From: Prevotella communis
Lineage (GTDB): Bacteria; Bacteroidota; Bacteroidia; Bacteroidales; Bacteroidaceae
NCBI RefSeq assembly: GCF_022024175.1
Contig: NZ_CP091794.1
Coordinates: 1,550,001 to 1,614,000, forward strand
Length of the DNA: 64,000 nt
Direction of reading: 5' to 3'
Shown: piece by piece, positions 1 through 10,716 of the stretch
Position numbering within the stretch: the stretch's first letter is position 1
Layout of the letters: each line of letters begins with the position of its first letter
Translations under genes and position numbers: made by a program
Notes under the pieces: generated by a model
Database searches by the model: none
The model's input: the letters and a program-made list of their open reading frames with translations, nothing else
Told to the model about the DNA's origin: nothing

Positions 1-1
1 A

Positions 2-592
2 ATCATCTATTCCGTCTCTGCTGCCTCGCCCAAGACTTACCTTTATGGCGTTGCTTTGGAGAGTAATCAGGGCATCATTGTGGACAATTTTAGTATGCGT
101 GGCTCGTCGGGTGTCACCTTGGGTTCTATTCCCTCTGCCGTACTGCGCGAGTTTGCCGCCCAACGTCCTTACGACCTCATCATCTTCCACTTCGGATTGA
201 ATGTGGCCAATGAGAATGTACGCAACTATTCTTCATATATCCATCAGATGGGAAGCGTTATCCGCCATTTCAAGGCAGCCTATCCCCATACCAGCATCCT
301 CGTTGTCAGTATGACCGACCGCGACCAGCGTTCTATGGAGGGTATCCACACCATGGCGGGCGTTGAGTCGTTCGTTGGTTATCAGCAGATCATGGCAGCC
401 AATGAGCAGGTAGCTTTCTTCAACCTCTTCCAGGCCATGGGCGGACGCGAGAGTATGAAGACGCTGGTGGACAAGGGCTATGCCAACAAGGACTATACCC
501 ATATCTCCCATGCCGGTGGGCGCCGACTGGCCACCCATCTGGTAAAGAGTCTTTTAGCAGGATTCGATATTTATAAACAGCAACAGCCATGA
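2..592 (+). CDS. SGNH/GDSL-type hydrolase, 5'-truncated by window edge
   Basis: The reading frame is open from base 2, so the start and the GDS nucleophile block lie outside the window. The visible part keeps a GSSG stretch, a block III-like G-x-N (HFGLN) and near the C-terminus the D-x-x-H block (DYTHIS) expected for the catalytic Asp/His of SGNH esterases. The stop overlaps the start of an MBOAT acyltransferase by 4 nt. That pairing is typical of polysaccharide O-acetylation systems, where the membrane acyltransferase moves acetyl groups across the inner membrane and the SGNH partner transfers or trims them in the periplasm. The polysaccharide acted on cannot be told from here. The family call is fairly sure; transferase versus esterase is open. 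Confidence 0.75.
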   Translation: MIYSVSAASPKTYLYGVALESNQGIIVDNFSMRGSSGVTLGSIPSAVLREFAAQRPYDLIIFHFGLNVANENVRNYSSYIHQMGSVIRHFKAAYPHTSILVVSMTDRDQRSMEGIHTMAGVESFVGYQQIMAANEQVAFFNLFQAMGGRESMKTLVDKGYANKDYTHISHAGGRRLATHLVKSLLAGFDIYKQQQP

Positions 593-2049
593 GTGAACGT
601 CTTTTGCATCTTCTGACCTACCATTCAGACGAACCCATGATATTCTCCTCGGGCTTGTTTCTGATGGTGTTCCTGTGTTTTACCTTTATATATATGCTCC
701 TTCAGCGTACGCTCACCCTGCGTCTGCTGTTTGTGACCGCCTTCTCCTATTATTTCTATTATAAGTCCAGCGGCCTCTATTTCGGTCTGTTGGCTGTGGT
801 CACGCTGAGCGATTATATCATAGCACGCGTCCTGTCTGTTCATCGGTCTAAATGGCTTGTGGCTTTGTCGTTATTTATCGACCTGGGTCTTCTTGGCTAT
901 TTCAAATACACCAATTTCTTCGCCGGCATGTGGGCGCAGATGGTGGGCAGCAATTTCCAGCCTTGGGACATCTTCCTGCCAGTGGGAATTTCGTTCTTCA
1001 CGTTCCAGTCTATGTCGTATGTCATCGACGTGTATCGTGGTGATCTGAAACCCTTGCCTTCGTTGCTCGACTACGCCTTCTATGTGTCGTTCTTTCCCCA
1101 GTTGGTGGCAGGACCTATAGTCCGTGCGCGCGACTTCGCCCCACAGATTCGCAAGCCTCTTGAGATTACCTCGCAGATGTTTGCCCAGGGCTGCTATTTC
1201 ATCGCTATCGGTCTGTTCAAAAAGGCCGTTATCAGCGATTATATCTCCCTGAATTTCGTGGACCGCATCTTCGATAATCCCTCGCTCTATAGTGGTGTGG
1301 AGAATCTCTTGGGTGTCTATGGCTATACCCTTCAGATCTATTGCGACTTCTCCGGTTATAGTGATATGGCTATCGGTATTGCCCTGCTGCTGGGCTTCCG
1401 CTTTCCCATGAACTTCAACGCCCCTTACCGTTCTGAGAGTATCACCGATTTCTGGCGTCGCTGGCATATCTCGCTGTCGTCGTGGATTCGTGACTATATC
1501 TATATCTCACTGGGTGGCAACCGTAAGGGTAGGGTGCGCCAGTATGTCAACCTCATTATCACGATGCTGCTGGGAGGCTTGTGGCATGGTGCCAGTCTCA
1601 ATTTCGTAGCGTGGGGAGGTATGCATGGTGTGGCGCTGGCCCTTCATAAGTGGCTGCGCGAACATGTGTTCCATCACGATAAGCACTATCACAGCACGGG
1701 TCTGCGCTGGTTGCTGTCTGTGCTCCTGACATTCCATTTCGTGGCTTTCTGCTGGATATTCTTCCGCAATCACACCTTCGAGGCTTCGTGGGTGATGATC
1801 ACGCAGATTGCCACCAATTTCCATCCTGAGCTCTTCGAGCAGGTTGTCACCGGCTATTGGATTGTCTTCGCCATGATGCTGTTTGGCTATGTCACCCATT
1901 TCGTGCCCGATACCTTCCAGGCGCGTTGCGTGCGTGTGTTGGAGTGGGGCGGTGTAGTGCTGTGTGCCCTCCTCATCACTGCTGTCATCTATCTGGTCAT
2001 CCAGGTAAAAAGCAGTGAGATACAGCCCTTTATCTATTTCCAGTTCTGA
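589..2049 (+). CDS. MBOAT family O-acyltransferase (AlgI/DltB-like)
   Basis: A 486-residue polytopic membrane protein with about ten hydrophobic segments. The MBOAT signature GGLWHGASLNF carries the presumed catalytic His at residue 333, followed by a second conserved His near 346 (GGMHG). Upstream motifs typical of the family are also visible, including the DFSGYSDMAIG stretch and FWRRWHISLS. It overlaps the preceding SGNH gene by 4 nt, so the two are almost certainly co-translated and form an O-acetylation pair like AlgI with AlgJ/AlgX. It likely moves acetyl groups from a cytoplasmic donor to an exported glycan. Length is normal for the AlgI class. Confidence 0.88.
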   Translation: MSERLLHLLTYHSDEPMIFSSGLFLMVFLCFTFIYMLLQRTLTLRLLFVTAFSYYFYYKSSGLYFGLLAVVTLSDYIIARVLSVHRSKWLVALSLFIDLGLLGYFKYTNFFAGMWAQMVGSNFQPWDIFLPVGISFFTFQSMSYVIDVYRGDLKPLPSLLDYAFYVSFFPQLVAGPIVRARDFAPQIRKPLEITSQMFAQGCYFIAIGLFKKAVISDYISLNFVDRIFDNPSLYSGVENLLGVYGYTLQIYCDFSGYSDMAIGIALLLGFRFPMNFNAPYRSESITDFWRRWHISLSSWIRDYIYISLGGNRKGRVRQYVNLIITMLLGGLWHGASLNFVAWGGMHGVALALHKWLREHVFHHDKHYHSTGLRWLLSVLLTFHFVAFCWIFFRNHTFEASWVMITQIATNFHPELFEQVVTGYWIVFAMMLFGYVTHFVPDTFQARCVRVLEWGGVVLCALLITAVIYLVIQVKSSEIQPFIYFQF

Positions 2050-2077
2050 CGATAGCATGCTAAAACATGTAAAAAAG

Positions 2078-2108
2078 TTGGACATTCCGCGAAAAGGTTG
2101 TACCTTTG
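2078..2108 (+). promoter_or_regulatory. Bacteroidetes-type promoter for the ABC-F gene
   Basis: TTG at 2078-2080, 20 nt, then TACCTTTG at 2101-2108 followed by C. This matches the -33/-7 arrangement of the primary sigma factor of Bacteroidetes. It leaves a leader of about 40 nt before the GTG start at 2154. Confidence 0.75.
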
Positions 2109-2153
2109 CAAGCTGATTTTATTAATGATACACCTCTTTTAATATATTAGAAA

Positions 2154-4112
<1,959 letters not shown>

Positions 4113-4142
4113 AATAATAATTTTTTTCAATACACATAAACA

Positions 4143-6182
4143 ATGAAACTAACAAAACTTTTTATGACAATGGCTTTAACGTCAATGTCGCTCGCTGCAT
4201 CGGCACAGGCTGAACTGCAGTCGGGCATCAAACTGGGCGACCTCGACACATCGGTGCGTCCTGCAGACGATTTCTATGAGTATGCCTGTGGTGGGTGGAT
4301 GAAGAAGAATCCGCTGCCTGCTGCCTTCTCGCGCTTTGGTTCGTTCGACCGTCTTGGCGAGGACAACAACAAGCGTATCAATGGCATCCTCACCGAGTTG
4401 CTCAACAATACCTATGCCAAGGGTACAACCGAGCAGAAACTCTCTGACCTCTACAAACTGGCTATGGACTCTGTACGTCGTGAGAAGGAAGGGCTGCAGC
4501 CTGTGATGAGCAAGCTCAAGGCGCTCGAGTCTGCCAAGACCATGAAGCAGCTCTTCGCTATCCAGATGGAGATGGCTAAGTATGGTAACATGGAGTTCTA
4601 TCGAGCCGGACTGGGTGCCGACGAGAAGAATGCTTCGCAGAATATTCTCAGTGTGAACCAGGGCGGACTGACCCTCGGTATGAAGGACTATTATCTGGAG
4701 AATGATGAGGCTACAACCAAGATTCGTAACGAGTATAAGAAGCATATTGTCAGAATGTTCCAGGCTTATGGCTTTAGTAAGTCTGCGGCTACTAAGAAGA
4801 TGAAGAATATCTTCGCGCTGGAACTTGAACTGGCTAAGATTTCAAAGAGTCGCACCGAGTTGCGCGACCCTCAGGCCAACTATAATAAGATGACCCTGAA
4901 GGAGTTTAATCAGAAGTATCCCAACCTGAAGTTGGAGCAGTTGATGAACGCTCAGGGACTGAAGAGTGAGTTCATGCAGGAGATGGTTGTTGGTCAGCCA
5001 GCCTTCATGGAGGGTGCCAACAAGATCCTGGCCACGATGAAGCCCGCTACCCTTCGCGACGTGATGGAGTGGAGCGTTATCCTGAGCTCTACTGGTTGCC
5101 TGAACGATGCCGTTCGCGAGGCCAACTTCGAGTTCTTTGGTAAGGTGATGTCTGGTCGTAAGCAGGACCATCCCGCTTGGCGTCGTGCCACCAGTCAGGT
5201 AGAGAACTATATGGGTCAGGCCCTTGGTAAAATCTATGTAGAGAAGTATTTCCCTGCAGCTGCCAAGGAGCGTATGACCAAGCTCATCAAGAACCTGCAG
5301 ATTGCCCTTGGCGAGCGTATCGCTGCTCAGGACTGGATGTCAGACTCTACCAAGGTGAACGCTCTCCTGAAGCTTAACACGTTCTACGTGAAGGTGGGCT
5401 ATCCCGACAAGTGGATTGATATGTCTAAGCTCTCTATCGACCCCTCTTTGTCGTACTACGAGAACCTGTTGGCCTGTCGTAAGTTCTGGAACGAGTACGA
5501 GATTGACCATATGGCTGGCAAGCCCGTGGATATCGACGACTGGTACATGGATCCTCAGACCGTGAACGCCTACTACAACCCCACCACCAACGAAATCTGT
5601 TTCCCTGCTGGTATTCTGCAGGTGCCCTTCTTTGATATGACGGCCGACGATGCCTTCAACTATGGTGCTATCGGTGTGGTTATCGGCCACGAGATGACCC
5701 ACGGCTTCGACGACCAGGGACGTCAGTTCGACAAGGATGGTAATATGCACGACTGGTGGGCTGCTTCTGATGGTGAGCAGTTCAAGGCCCGCACCGACAA
5801 GTATGCTGATTTCTTCTCTGCTATCAAGGTGCTGCCCGACCTCAATGCCAATGGTCGTCTGACACTGGGTGAGAACCTGGCTGACCATGGTGGTCTGCAG
5901 GTGGCCTATGCTGCTTTCAAGAACGCAACGAAGAATCATCCACTTCCCGTTATCGATGGTCTTACCCCCGACCAGCGTTTCTTCCTGGCTTATGCCGGTG
6001 TATGGGCAGGTAACATCACAGAGGCCGAGATTCGTAACCGCACCAAGAGCGACCCTCACTCACTGGGTCGCTGGCGTGTGAATGGCGCCCTGCCTCATAT
6101 CGACGCCTGGTACGAGGCCTTCGGTGTGAAGCCCGGTGACAAGATGTATATCCCCAAGGAGCAGCGTCTGCCCCTGTGGTAA
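4143..6182 (+). CDS. M13 family metallopeptidase (neprilysin/PepO-like), exported
   Basis: Zinc metallo-endopeptidase of 679 residues with an N-terminal signal peptide ending around ASAQA and no lipobox Cys. The active site is HEMTH at 516-520, with the downstream third zinc ligand in GENLAD (E577). The family's NAYYNPTTNEI substrate-binding stretch is near 480 and the C-terminus ends in LPLW. It follows the ABC-F gene by 30 nt, so it may be co-transcribed, and a strong terminator follows at 6208. A close paralogue lies at 28004, but that copy is a lipoprotein. It likely degrades oligopeptides in the periplasm. Confidence 0.92.
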   Translation: MKLTKLFMTMALTSMSLAASAQAELQSGIKLGDLDTSVRPADDFYEYACGGWMKKNPLPAAFSRFGSFDRLGEDNNKRINGILTELLNNTYAKGTTEQKLSDLYKLAMDSVRREKEGLQPVMSKLKALESAKTMKQLFAIQMEMAKYGNMEFYRAGLGADEKNASQNILSVNQGGLTLGMKDYYLENDEATTKIRNEYKKHIVRMFQAYGFSKSAATKKMKNIFALELELAKISKSRTELRDPQANYNKMTLKEFNQKYPNLKLEQLMNAQGLKSEFMQEMVVGQPAFMEGANKILATMKPATLRDVMEWSVILSSTGCLNDAVREANFEFFGKVMSGRKQDHPAWRRATSQVENYMGQALGKIYVEKYFPAAAKERMTKLIKNLQIALGERIAAQDWMSDSTKVNALLKLNTFYVKVGYPDKWIDMSKLSIDPSLSYYENLLACRKFWNEYEIDHMAGKPVDIDDWYMDPQTVNAYYNPTTNEICFPAGILQVPFFDMTADDAFNYGAIGVVIGHEMTHGFDDQGRQFDKDGNMHDWWAASDGEQFKARTDKYADFFSAIKVLPDLNANGRLTLGENLADHGGLQVAYAAFKNATKNHPLPVIDGLTPDQRFFLAYAGVWAGNITEAEIRNRTKSDPHSLGRWRVNGALPHIDAWYEAFGVKPGDKMYIPKEQRLPLW

Positions 6183-6207
6183 TCTATTTAGGATAATCCT
6201 TATATTG

Positions 6208-6237
6208 GAGTGTAGGAAACCCTACACTCTTTTTTTT
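6208..6237 (+). terminator. Rho-independent terminator after the M13 gene
   Basis: GAGTGTAGG, a 3-nt loop, CCCTACACTC, then eight T. It lies 26 nt after the stop codon. Confidence 0.85.
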
Positions 6238-6310
6238 ATGCTATTCTCCCAAAAAATATATCATTAATTAAAAAAAAGAAAAAAAATGTGTTTGTTTAGA
6301 ATTTAATCAG

Positions 6311-6318
6311 TACCTTTG
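6311..6318 (+). promoter_or_regulatory. Promoter -7 box with no gene behind it
   Basis: TACCTTTG followed by C, with an AT-rich upstream region and only a weak -33 (TGTG/TTTG near 6288-6294). No coding frame starts downstream, so it probably drives a non-coding transcript. Confidence 0.5.
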
Positions 6319-6324
6319 CGGCAA

Positions 6325-6520
6325 GGTTGATTAATTCAAAAGTTTTAGGAATGTTATTAATAAGATTGGTATGATTTATAAACTGTTTTAGGTTATTTCT
6401 CTTCGTGAGAAGGGGGGATCTAAAGTAATTTTAGTTATAAATTCTAATTTTTGTGAGAAGTGTCTCACAAGATTATTTTTAAATCGGGCGTTCTTCGTGA
6501 GAAGAGTGCTCTTTTTTTTT
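6325..6520 (+). ncRNA. Candidate small RNA with three hairpins
   Basis: The inferred transcript starts just after the box at 6311 and ends at a hairpin with a nine-T tract near 6512-6520. Hairpins: TTCTC/GAGAA around 6398-6412; GTGAGA-AGTG-TCTCAC at 6453-6468; and 6485-6511 containing TTCTTCGTGAGAA. The last two recur together at 30516-30575. No protein is encoded. This rests only on signals and structure; it could be a mobile palindrome cluster instead. Confidence 0.35.
6453..6520 (+). repeat. Double-hairpin element, copy 1
   Basis: Perfect hairpin GTGAGA-AGTG-TCTCAC, then a second hairpin built around GCGTTCTTCGTGAGAAG and closed by a T run. Copy 2 is at 30516-30575 in another intergenic region. 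Confidence 0.6.
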
Positions 6521-6700
6521 GTGCGATGGTCAGAGATTGGGTGGATGGAACAAATCTATTTTGATCTATTTTGTTAAGTTTTGATCTAATCGCAAAAATC
6601 TCCTGTATTTGTGGTAATATCGTATAAGAACTGATTAACAGCCAAATGTATGTGGGCTGATGGCTGATGTCTGAGGGGGGCATTTCTTAGACTAGAATAT

Positions 6701-6746
6701 AAAAAACGGCTCTCTAAGCATGGCGCTTTGGGGAGCCGTTTTTTTT
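6701..6746. terminator. Strong bidirectional terminator-like hairpin
   Basis: AAAAAACGGCTC at 6701-6712 pairs with GAGCCGTTTTTT at 6733-6744, with runs of A and T on both sides. It insulates the regulator gene from upstream transcription. Confidence 0.8.
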
Positions 6747-6793
6747 GTAATTCTGAAAAAACGACGAGAAAAGTAGAAAAAATGACAAAAGTA

Positions 6794-6824
6794 TTTGATT
6801 GTTTAGTAAAAAAGTGTACCTTTG
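6794..6824 (+). promoter_or_regulatory. Promoter of the first TPR-AraC regulator gene
   Basis: TTTG at 6794-6797, 19 nt, TACCTTTG at 6817-6824 followed by C. The start codon at 6849 lies about 24 nt downstream. Confidence 0.75.
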
Positions 6825-6848
6825 CAACCATTATTATCAATAACTTAT

Positions 6849-8564
6849 ATGAGAAGGAGTTTTTCAACCATAATTTTAACAGTTCTTGCCGCTGTAATAG
6901 CTCTGATGATGGGCTGCACAAAACCTGACCGCAGCGAGGAGGAGCAGAAACTGAAAGAAGAGTTACAGAAAATAGCATTCACGACACCCGAAAAGGCATT
7001 TGCAAAGATTGACAGTGCTGAGCGGGTGGGGTTGTTTTCAACTGCCACTGCCAACCTCCTCAGAACTAACCACTACGGACAGATAGGACAGACACGGTTG
7101 GCTATATTCTACGGTGAACAGATAAAGAATGTACCAGAACTGAAGCGTGAAGGCGTTTCCTACTATTCAGCCCTTCTCATGCTGGGCGGATGGCTGGAGA
7201 GAAATGGCGAGTATGCCAAGGTCCTCAGCCTGTGTGATGATATCATTGCCGACGTGGACAATGAGCGGAAGCAGGGTGGAGGAGAATCCGGCATCAGCGA
7301 GGAGGTGGCTTTGCGAGTGAAAAGTCGTGCGCTGACGCTCAAGGGCAGTTGTGAGCTGAGTATGGAGCATCCCGACAAAGCCGAGCAGTATTTCCTGGAG
7401 GCTATTGACATCATGATGGACGGTGTGAAGCATACTGACGACTACTGGGTGATGGACGCCATGATTATCGCCGTTGGAGAGGCTACAGAGTTCTATCTTG
7501 AGCAGGGGATGCCCCAAAAGGCCCTGTCTCTGGTGGCTAAAGGCGACACGGCCCTGGCCCGACTGGATCGCTGCGGTGAATTGCCCGACCTCGTTCGCCA
7601 GATCCGCCACAATAATATAATGATTGGCCAGGCCATGATCTATGCCGCCAACGGTCAGCACGACAAGGCCGAGGCCCTGTATCTGAAGCACCGTGAGGCT
7701 GAAAACCGCAAGGTCTATGACATTGGCGCTGATGCCCGCTATCTGTCTATGACTGGTCGCTACGACGAGGCTGTCCGCCTGTTCCGCCAGACCGACTCGC
7801 TCTATCTGGCCCAGGGTAGTGCTATCACTACCGAATACATCAAGCACTACATGATGAACCAGTATGAGACCCTGCAGAAAGCCGGACGTAAAGACGAGGC
7901 ACAGGTTCTTTCAGACCGCATGCGCCAGTTGACCGACTCCATCCGCATACAGGAATGGAAGACAGACGTGGAGCAGCAGCAGGAAATCCGTCAGAAGGAG
8001 ACCGAGATTGCCAGTCGCCGCCAGTCGCTCATCATCCACCGCATCATCCTCGTTGCCGCCATCCTCATCTGTCTGCTTATCATCTATTTCCTGTGGCGTT
8101 CTCATCAGCATAACAAGGCACTCCTTGAGAAAAACCGCCGCCTGCTGGCCGAGATAGAACAGCGTGAGCAGGAGCAGCAGCAGAGCATCGAGCAGTTGAA
8201 GGCCGAGCCCCAGGAAAACCTCACTTCCGAGCAGCAGCTCTTCCGTCGTATCTGTGACCTCATGGAGTCGCCGGACCGCATCTATACCGATGCCGACCTG
8301 GACCGTAGCCGTCTGGCCCAGCTTCTTGGCACCAACGAGCACTACGTGACCGATGCCATCAGTACCTGTACCAATGGTAAGAGCGTGAACATCTTCCTCA
8401 ACGAGTACCGTCTGCGCTATGCTACCCGTTTGTTGGCAACCACGAAAGATTCCATTTCGCTGATTGCCGAACTCTCCGGCTTCTCCCGCAGTTCGTTCTT
8501 CCGCATCTTCAGCGATGCCTACGGTATGTCGCCCTCGGATTATCGTAAGGCAGCACGAAAATAA
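6849..8564 (+). CDS. Membrane-anchored TPR protein with AraC-type HTH
   Basis: Putative one-component membrane regulator of 571 residues. N-terminal export signal with a lipobox-like Cys (LMMGC); a helical TPR-like region (about 30-380); one hydrophobic helix (about 397-416); a Gln/Glu-rich coiled coil; and an AraC-type helix-turn-helix (about 470-571, ending SPSDYRK). The layout puts a sensory TPR region in the periplasm and the DNA-binding domain in the cytoplasm. The start is ATG 6849 because anything earlier lies in the promoter. A tandem paralogue follows. It sits upstream of the accessory lipoprotein region and may control it; this is inference. Whether the Cys is really lipidated is uncertain. 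Confidence 0.72.
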   Translation: MRRSFSTIILTVLAAVIALMMGCTKPDRSEEEQKLKEELQKIAFTTPEKAFAKIDSAERVGLFSTATANLLRTNHYGQIGQTRLAIFYGEQIKNVPELKREGVSYYSALLMLGGWLERNGEYAKVLSLCDDIIADVDNERKQGGGESGISEEVALRVKSRALTLKGSCELSMEHPDKAEQYFLEAIDIMMDGVKHTDDYWVMDAMIIAVGEATEFYLEQGMPQKALSLVAKGDTALARLDRCGELPDLVRQIRHNNIMIGQAMIYAANGQHDKAEALYLKHREAENRKVYDIGADARYLSMTGRYDEAVRLFRQTDSLYLAQGSAITTEYIKHYMMNQYETLQKAGRKDEAQVLSDRMRQLTDSIRIQEWKTDVEQQQEIRQKETEIASRRQSLIIHRIILVAAILICLLIIYFLWRSHQHNKALLEKNRRLLAEIEQREQEQQQSIEQLKAEPQENLTSEQQLFRRICDLMESPDRIYTDADLDRSRLAQLLGTNEHYVTDAISTCTNGKSVNIFLNEYRLRYATRLLATTKDSISLIAELSGFSRSSFFRIFSDAYGMSPSDYRKAARK

Positions 8565-8617
8565 CAATAATCGTATATATAGGAGTCTGGAAAAATAGAA
8601 TTAGTCATTAACTGGAA

Positions 8618-10312
8618 ATGAAGCATCGGATATCCCTCACACTTATATGTGCCGTGCTAGCCATGCTGGCATCTTGTTCTCATTGCGGCGATGCGAAGGA
8701 CGACGCGAAGGCAAAAGCTATGTGGCAGCGGTATTCCGAAGCCTACGATGCCAAGAACCTGAACCGCGCCCTGGCCGTCATCGACAGCATGGAGACAGCG
8801 AAGATTGTCTGTACGCCCAAGGCCGATCACCTGCGTGGACTCGTCTACGACCAAGGCTGGCAGATGCGGATAGCGGAGCAATTCTACAGGAAGTCTTATC
8901 AAGGCTATGCCTCAGACCCCTCGCAGGATTGGCATACCTATACCGACGCGGGCTATCGCTGGGCATGTCTTCGCTTTCGCCGGGGCGACACAGAGGGAGC
9001 CATGGACGTCATCGCCAAGTTACTGCCATTGGCAAAGGAAAACGAGTCGTTCCCCAAACATACAGAGTCTGCTTTGCTGATGCTCATGGCTGAAATCCAA
9101 CTACAGTTGCACCAGTTCCAGGAAGCACAACTCACGGCACAGAAAGCCTATGAGGCAAAACAAGAGGATACCCAAGATAAGAGCCGGACAGGGTGGGGTA
9201 TGGCCTGGATCTGTATGAATATATCCACGATTTACCATACATCAGGTGACCTCGAAGGCGCATTGGCATGGCTTGACCGTAGCGCACATGGGCTCGAACG
9301 CGCTGAGCAAGAGCACGATGACTCGCTGCTGATTGAGGAATGGAAAGGCCATGTGGCACTGCAGCGTGCGCTGCTCCTACAAGAAACCGGTCATACTGCC
9401 GAGGCTTCCGCAACATATGCCGCCATCCCACGTAGCCGACTGATGGAGCCCAATGCCTACAGAGAGGCGGCCGAATATCTGATGGCAGCTGGTCGCTACG
9501 ACGAGGCGGCCTACTGGTATGAACAACTCGACAGCACCTATCTGGCTACCGATGGCGCCAAGATGACCTTCGACAACATCGCCGACCGTCTTTCTCCCCG
9601 CTACACGGCCTACCGCAAGGCTGGTCGCAACGCCGACGCACTGATACTTGCTGACAGTGTCAGCGCTGCCATCGACTCTGCCCTTGTTTGGCAGAAGCAA
9701 AACAATGCGGCCGAACTGGCTGTTATCTACCAGAGCCATGAGAAAGAACTGGCCCTGAACGATGCTAAAAGTGAGACCCGCATCCATCGTGTACTGCTTG
9801 CCGCTGCCATCCTTGTCATCCTGCTCATTGGCTACTTTCTTGTGCGCGTACGTATATATAATAAGGAGCTCCTTGAGAAAAACCGCCGCCTGCTGACCGA
9901 GATAGAGCAGCGCGAACAGGAGGAGCAGCAGACCATCGTGCAGCTGAAAGCGGAACCCCAGGAAAACCTTTCAGCCAATCAGCAACTCTTCTGCCGCATC
10001 TGCGACCTCATGGAAGCTCCGGATCATATCTTTACCGATGCCGACCTGGACCGCAACCGCCTGGCTCAGCTCCTTGGTACCAACGAGCGCTATATCACCG
10101 ATGCCATCCGTCATTGTACCAATGGCAAGAGTATAACTGCCTTCCTCAACGAGTATCGCGTGCGCCATGCCGCCCACCTGTTGGCCACCACAACAGATGC
10201 CGTAACTGTCATTGCCGAACTCTCCGGCTTCTCCCGCAGTTCGTTCTTCCGCATCTTCAGCGATGCCTATGGCATGTCGCCCTCGGATTATCGCAAGGTA
10301 GCAAGGAAATAA
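8618..10312 (+). CDS. Membrane-anchored TPR protein with AraC-type HTH, paralogue 2
   Basis: 564 residues with the same order as its upstream neighbour: lipoprotein-type signal (LASCSHC), TPR-like helices (about 30-370), membrane helix (about 390-410), coiled coil and AraC-type HTH (about 465-564). The periplasmic halves of the pair are strongly diverged, while the last 150 residues are nearly identical, including a run of about 59 identical bases in the HTH codons. That pattern suggests two sensors for different signals acting on similar DNA sites. The gap to the first gene is 53 nt with no terminator, so they are probably co-transcribed. A strong terminator follows at 10335. Confidence 0.72.
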   Translation: MKHRISLTLICAVLAMLASCSHCGDAKDDAKAKAMWQRYSEAYDAKNLNRALAVIDSMETAKIVCTPKADHLRGLVYDQGWQMRIAEQFYRKSYQGYASDPSQDWHTYTDAGYRWACLRFRRGDTEGAMDVIAKLLPLAKENESFPKHTESALLMLMAEIQLQLHQFQEAQLTAQKAYEAKQEDTQDKSRTGWGMAWICMNISTIYHTSGDLEGALAWLDRSAHGLERAEQEHDDSLLIEEWKGHVALQRALLLQETGHTAEASATYAAIPRSRLMEPNAYREAAEYLMAAGRYDEAAYWYEQLDSTYLATDGAKMTFDNIADRLSPRYTAYRKAGRNADALILADSVSAAIDSALVWQKQNNAAELAVIYQSHEKELALNDAKSETRIHRVLLAAAILVILLIGYFLVRVRIYNKELLEKNRRLLTEIEQREQEEQQTIVQLKAEPQENLSANQQLFCRICDLMEAPDHIFTDADLDRNRLAQLLGTNERYITDAIRHCTNGKSITAFLNEYRVRHAAHLLATTTDAVTVIAELSGFSRSSFFRIFSDAYGMSPSDYRKVARK

Positions 10313-10334
10313 CAAAAATTGCCCATTTTATAGG

Positions 10335-10372
10335 AAAAAGTAAGCCTGGCAGCTCTGTCGGGCTTACTTTTT
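10335..10372 (+). terminator. Terminator after the regulator pair (cassette copy 1)
   Basis: AAAAAGTAAGCC pairs with GGCTTACTTTTT around a loop containing TGGCAGCTCTGTC. Nearly the same hairpin recurs at 22446-22477. Confidence 0.85.
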
Positions 10373-10427
10373 CACGTTTTGAGACTTTTTTTTCCTTCCG
10401 TGGGACTATTGTTTTCTGAAGACAGCC

Positions 10428-10435
10428 TAATTTTG
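10428..10435 (+). promoter_or_regulatory. Promoter -7 box of accessory unit 1
   Basis: TAATTTTG followed by C, 20 nt before the start codon at 10456. The upstream CTATTGTTTTCTGAAGACAG is conserved in the second cassette copy. No ideal -33 TTTG is visible, so activation by a regulator is possible. Confidence 0.6.
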
Positions 10436-10455
10436 CAACCGAAATCAAACAAACA

Positions 10456-10644
10456 ATGCGTATGGATATATCACTAATTCTCACAGTTGCCCTGGCCGCC
10501 TCCTTCATTGTGGTGGTGCTGGTGCTTGTGGCCATTATCATATACCAGCGTTGGCGTATCGGCGACCAGAACGTCTTCATTGAGCGCTTCATCCGTCAGA
10601 ACGAAGAGCAGCGCCAGAAATTGAGGAAAGCAGGAATACTTTAA
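10456..10644 (+). CDS. Small single-pass membrane protein (cassette copy 1)
   Basis: 62 residues: a short N-terminus, one strongly hydrophobic helix (about 6-30) and a basic/Gln-rich cytoplasmic tail (QRWRIGDQ onwards). An alternative start is the ATG at 10462. A 55-residue paralogue at 22561 shares the membrane helix but has a different Lys-rich tail. Each is the first gene of an operon of exported proteins. No family is recognised. It could be a regulatory or immunity peptide; nothing in the sequence decides this. Conservation of the helix in both copies and the good promoter argue that it is a real gene. Confidence 0.6.
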   Translation: MRMDISLILTVALAASFIVVVLVLVAIIIYQRWRIGDQNVFIERFIRQNEEQRQKLRKAGIL

Positions 10645-10716
10645 CCAGATCAGGACAGTTCAATGATAACTTATTTCAATATCCCTATTCAATAACCATT
10701 TAACAAAAGAGAAATC

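Larger units (their letters stand above)
6183..6848. other. Gene-free stretch with promoters and hairpins
   Basis: No convincing coding frame on either strand. The stretch holds the M13 terminator, a promoter-like box at 6311, three hairpins between 6396 and 6520, a GGCTGATGGCTGATG repeat tract (about 6655-6670), a strong terminator at 6701-6746 and the promoter of the next gene. A TTG-started extension of the downstream gene from 6822 is not credible because that codon lies inside the -7 box. Confidence 0.6.
10335..10570 (+). repeat. Direct-repeat cassette, copy 1 (terminator, promoter, small gene start)
   Basis: About 235 bp matching 22446-22680 in the same orientation: the terminator hairpin, a conserved GTGGGACTATTGTTTTCTGA stretch, the TAATTTTG promoter box, the ACCGAAATCAAACAAACA leader and the first 35 codons of a small membrane protein. 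Non-coding parts are as well conserved as the coding part, which points to recent duplication or gene conversion. Confidence 0.8.

Noticed and set aside
6822..6848. TTG-started N-terminal extension of the first regulator
   Set aside because: The codon lies inside the TACCTTTG promoter box; the signal peptide begins at ATG 6849. Similar TTG starts at 40547, 48675 and 60360 were rejected for the same reason.
10645..10716. Separate promoter for the first MACPF/CDC gene
   Set aside because: The 72-nt gap has no TAnnTTTG box or terminator, so read-through from the cassette promoter is assumed.
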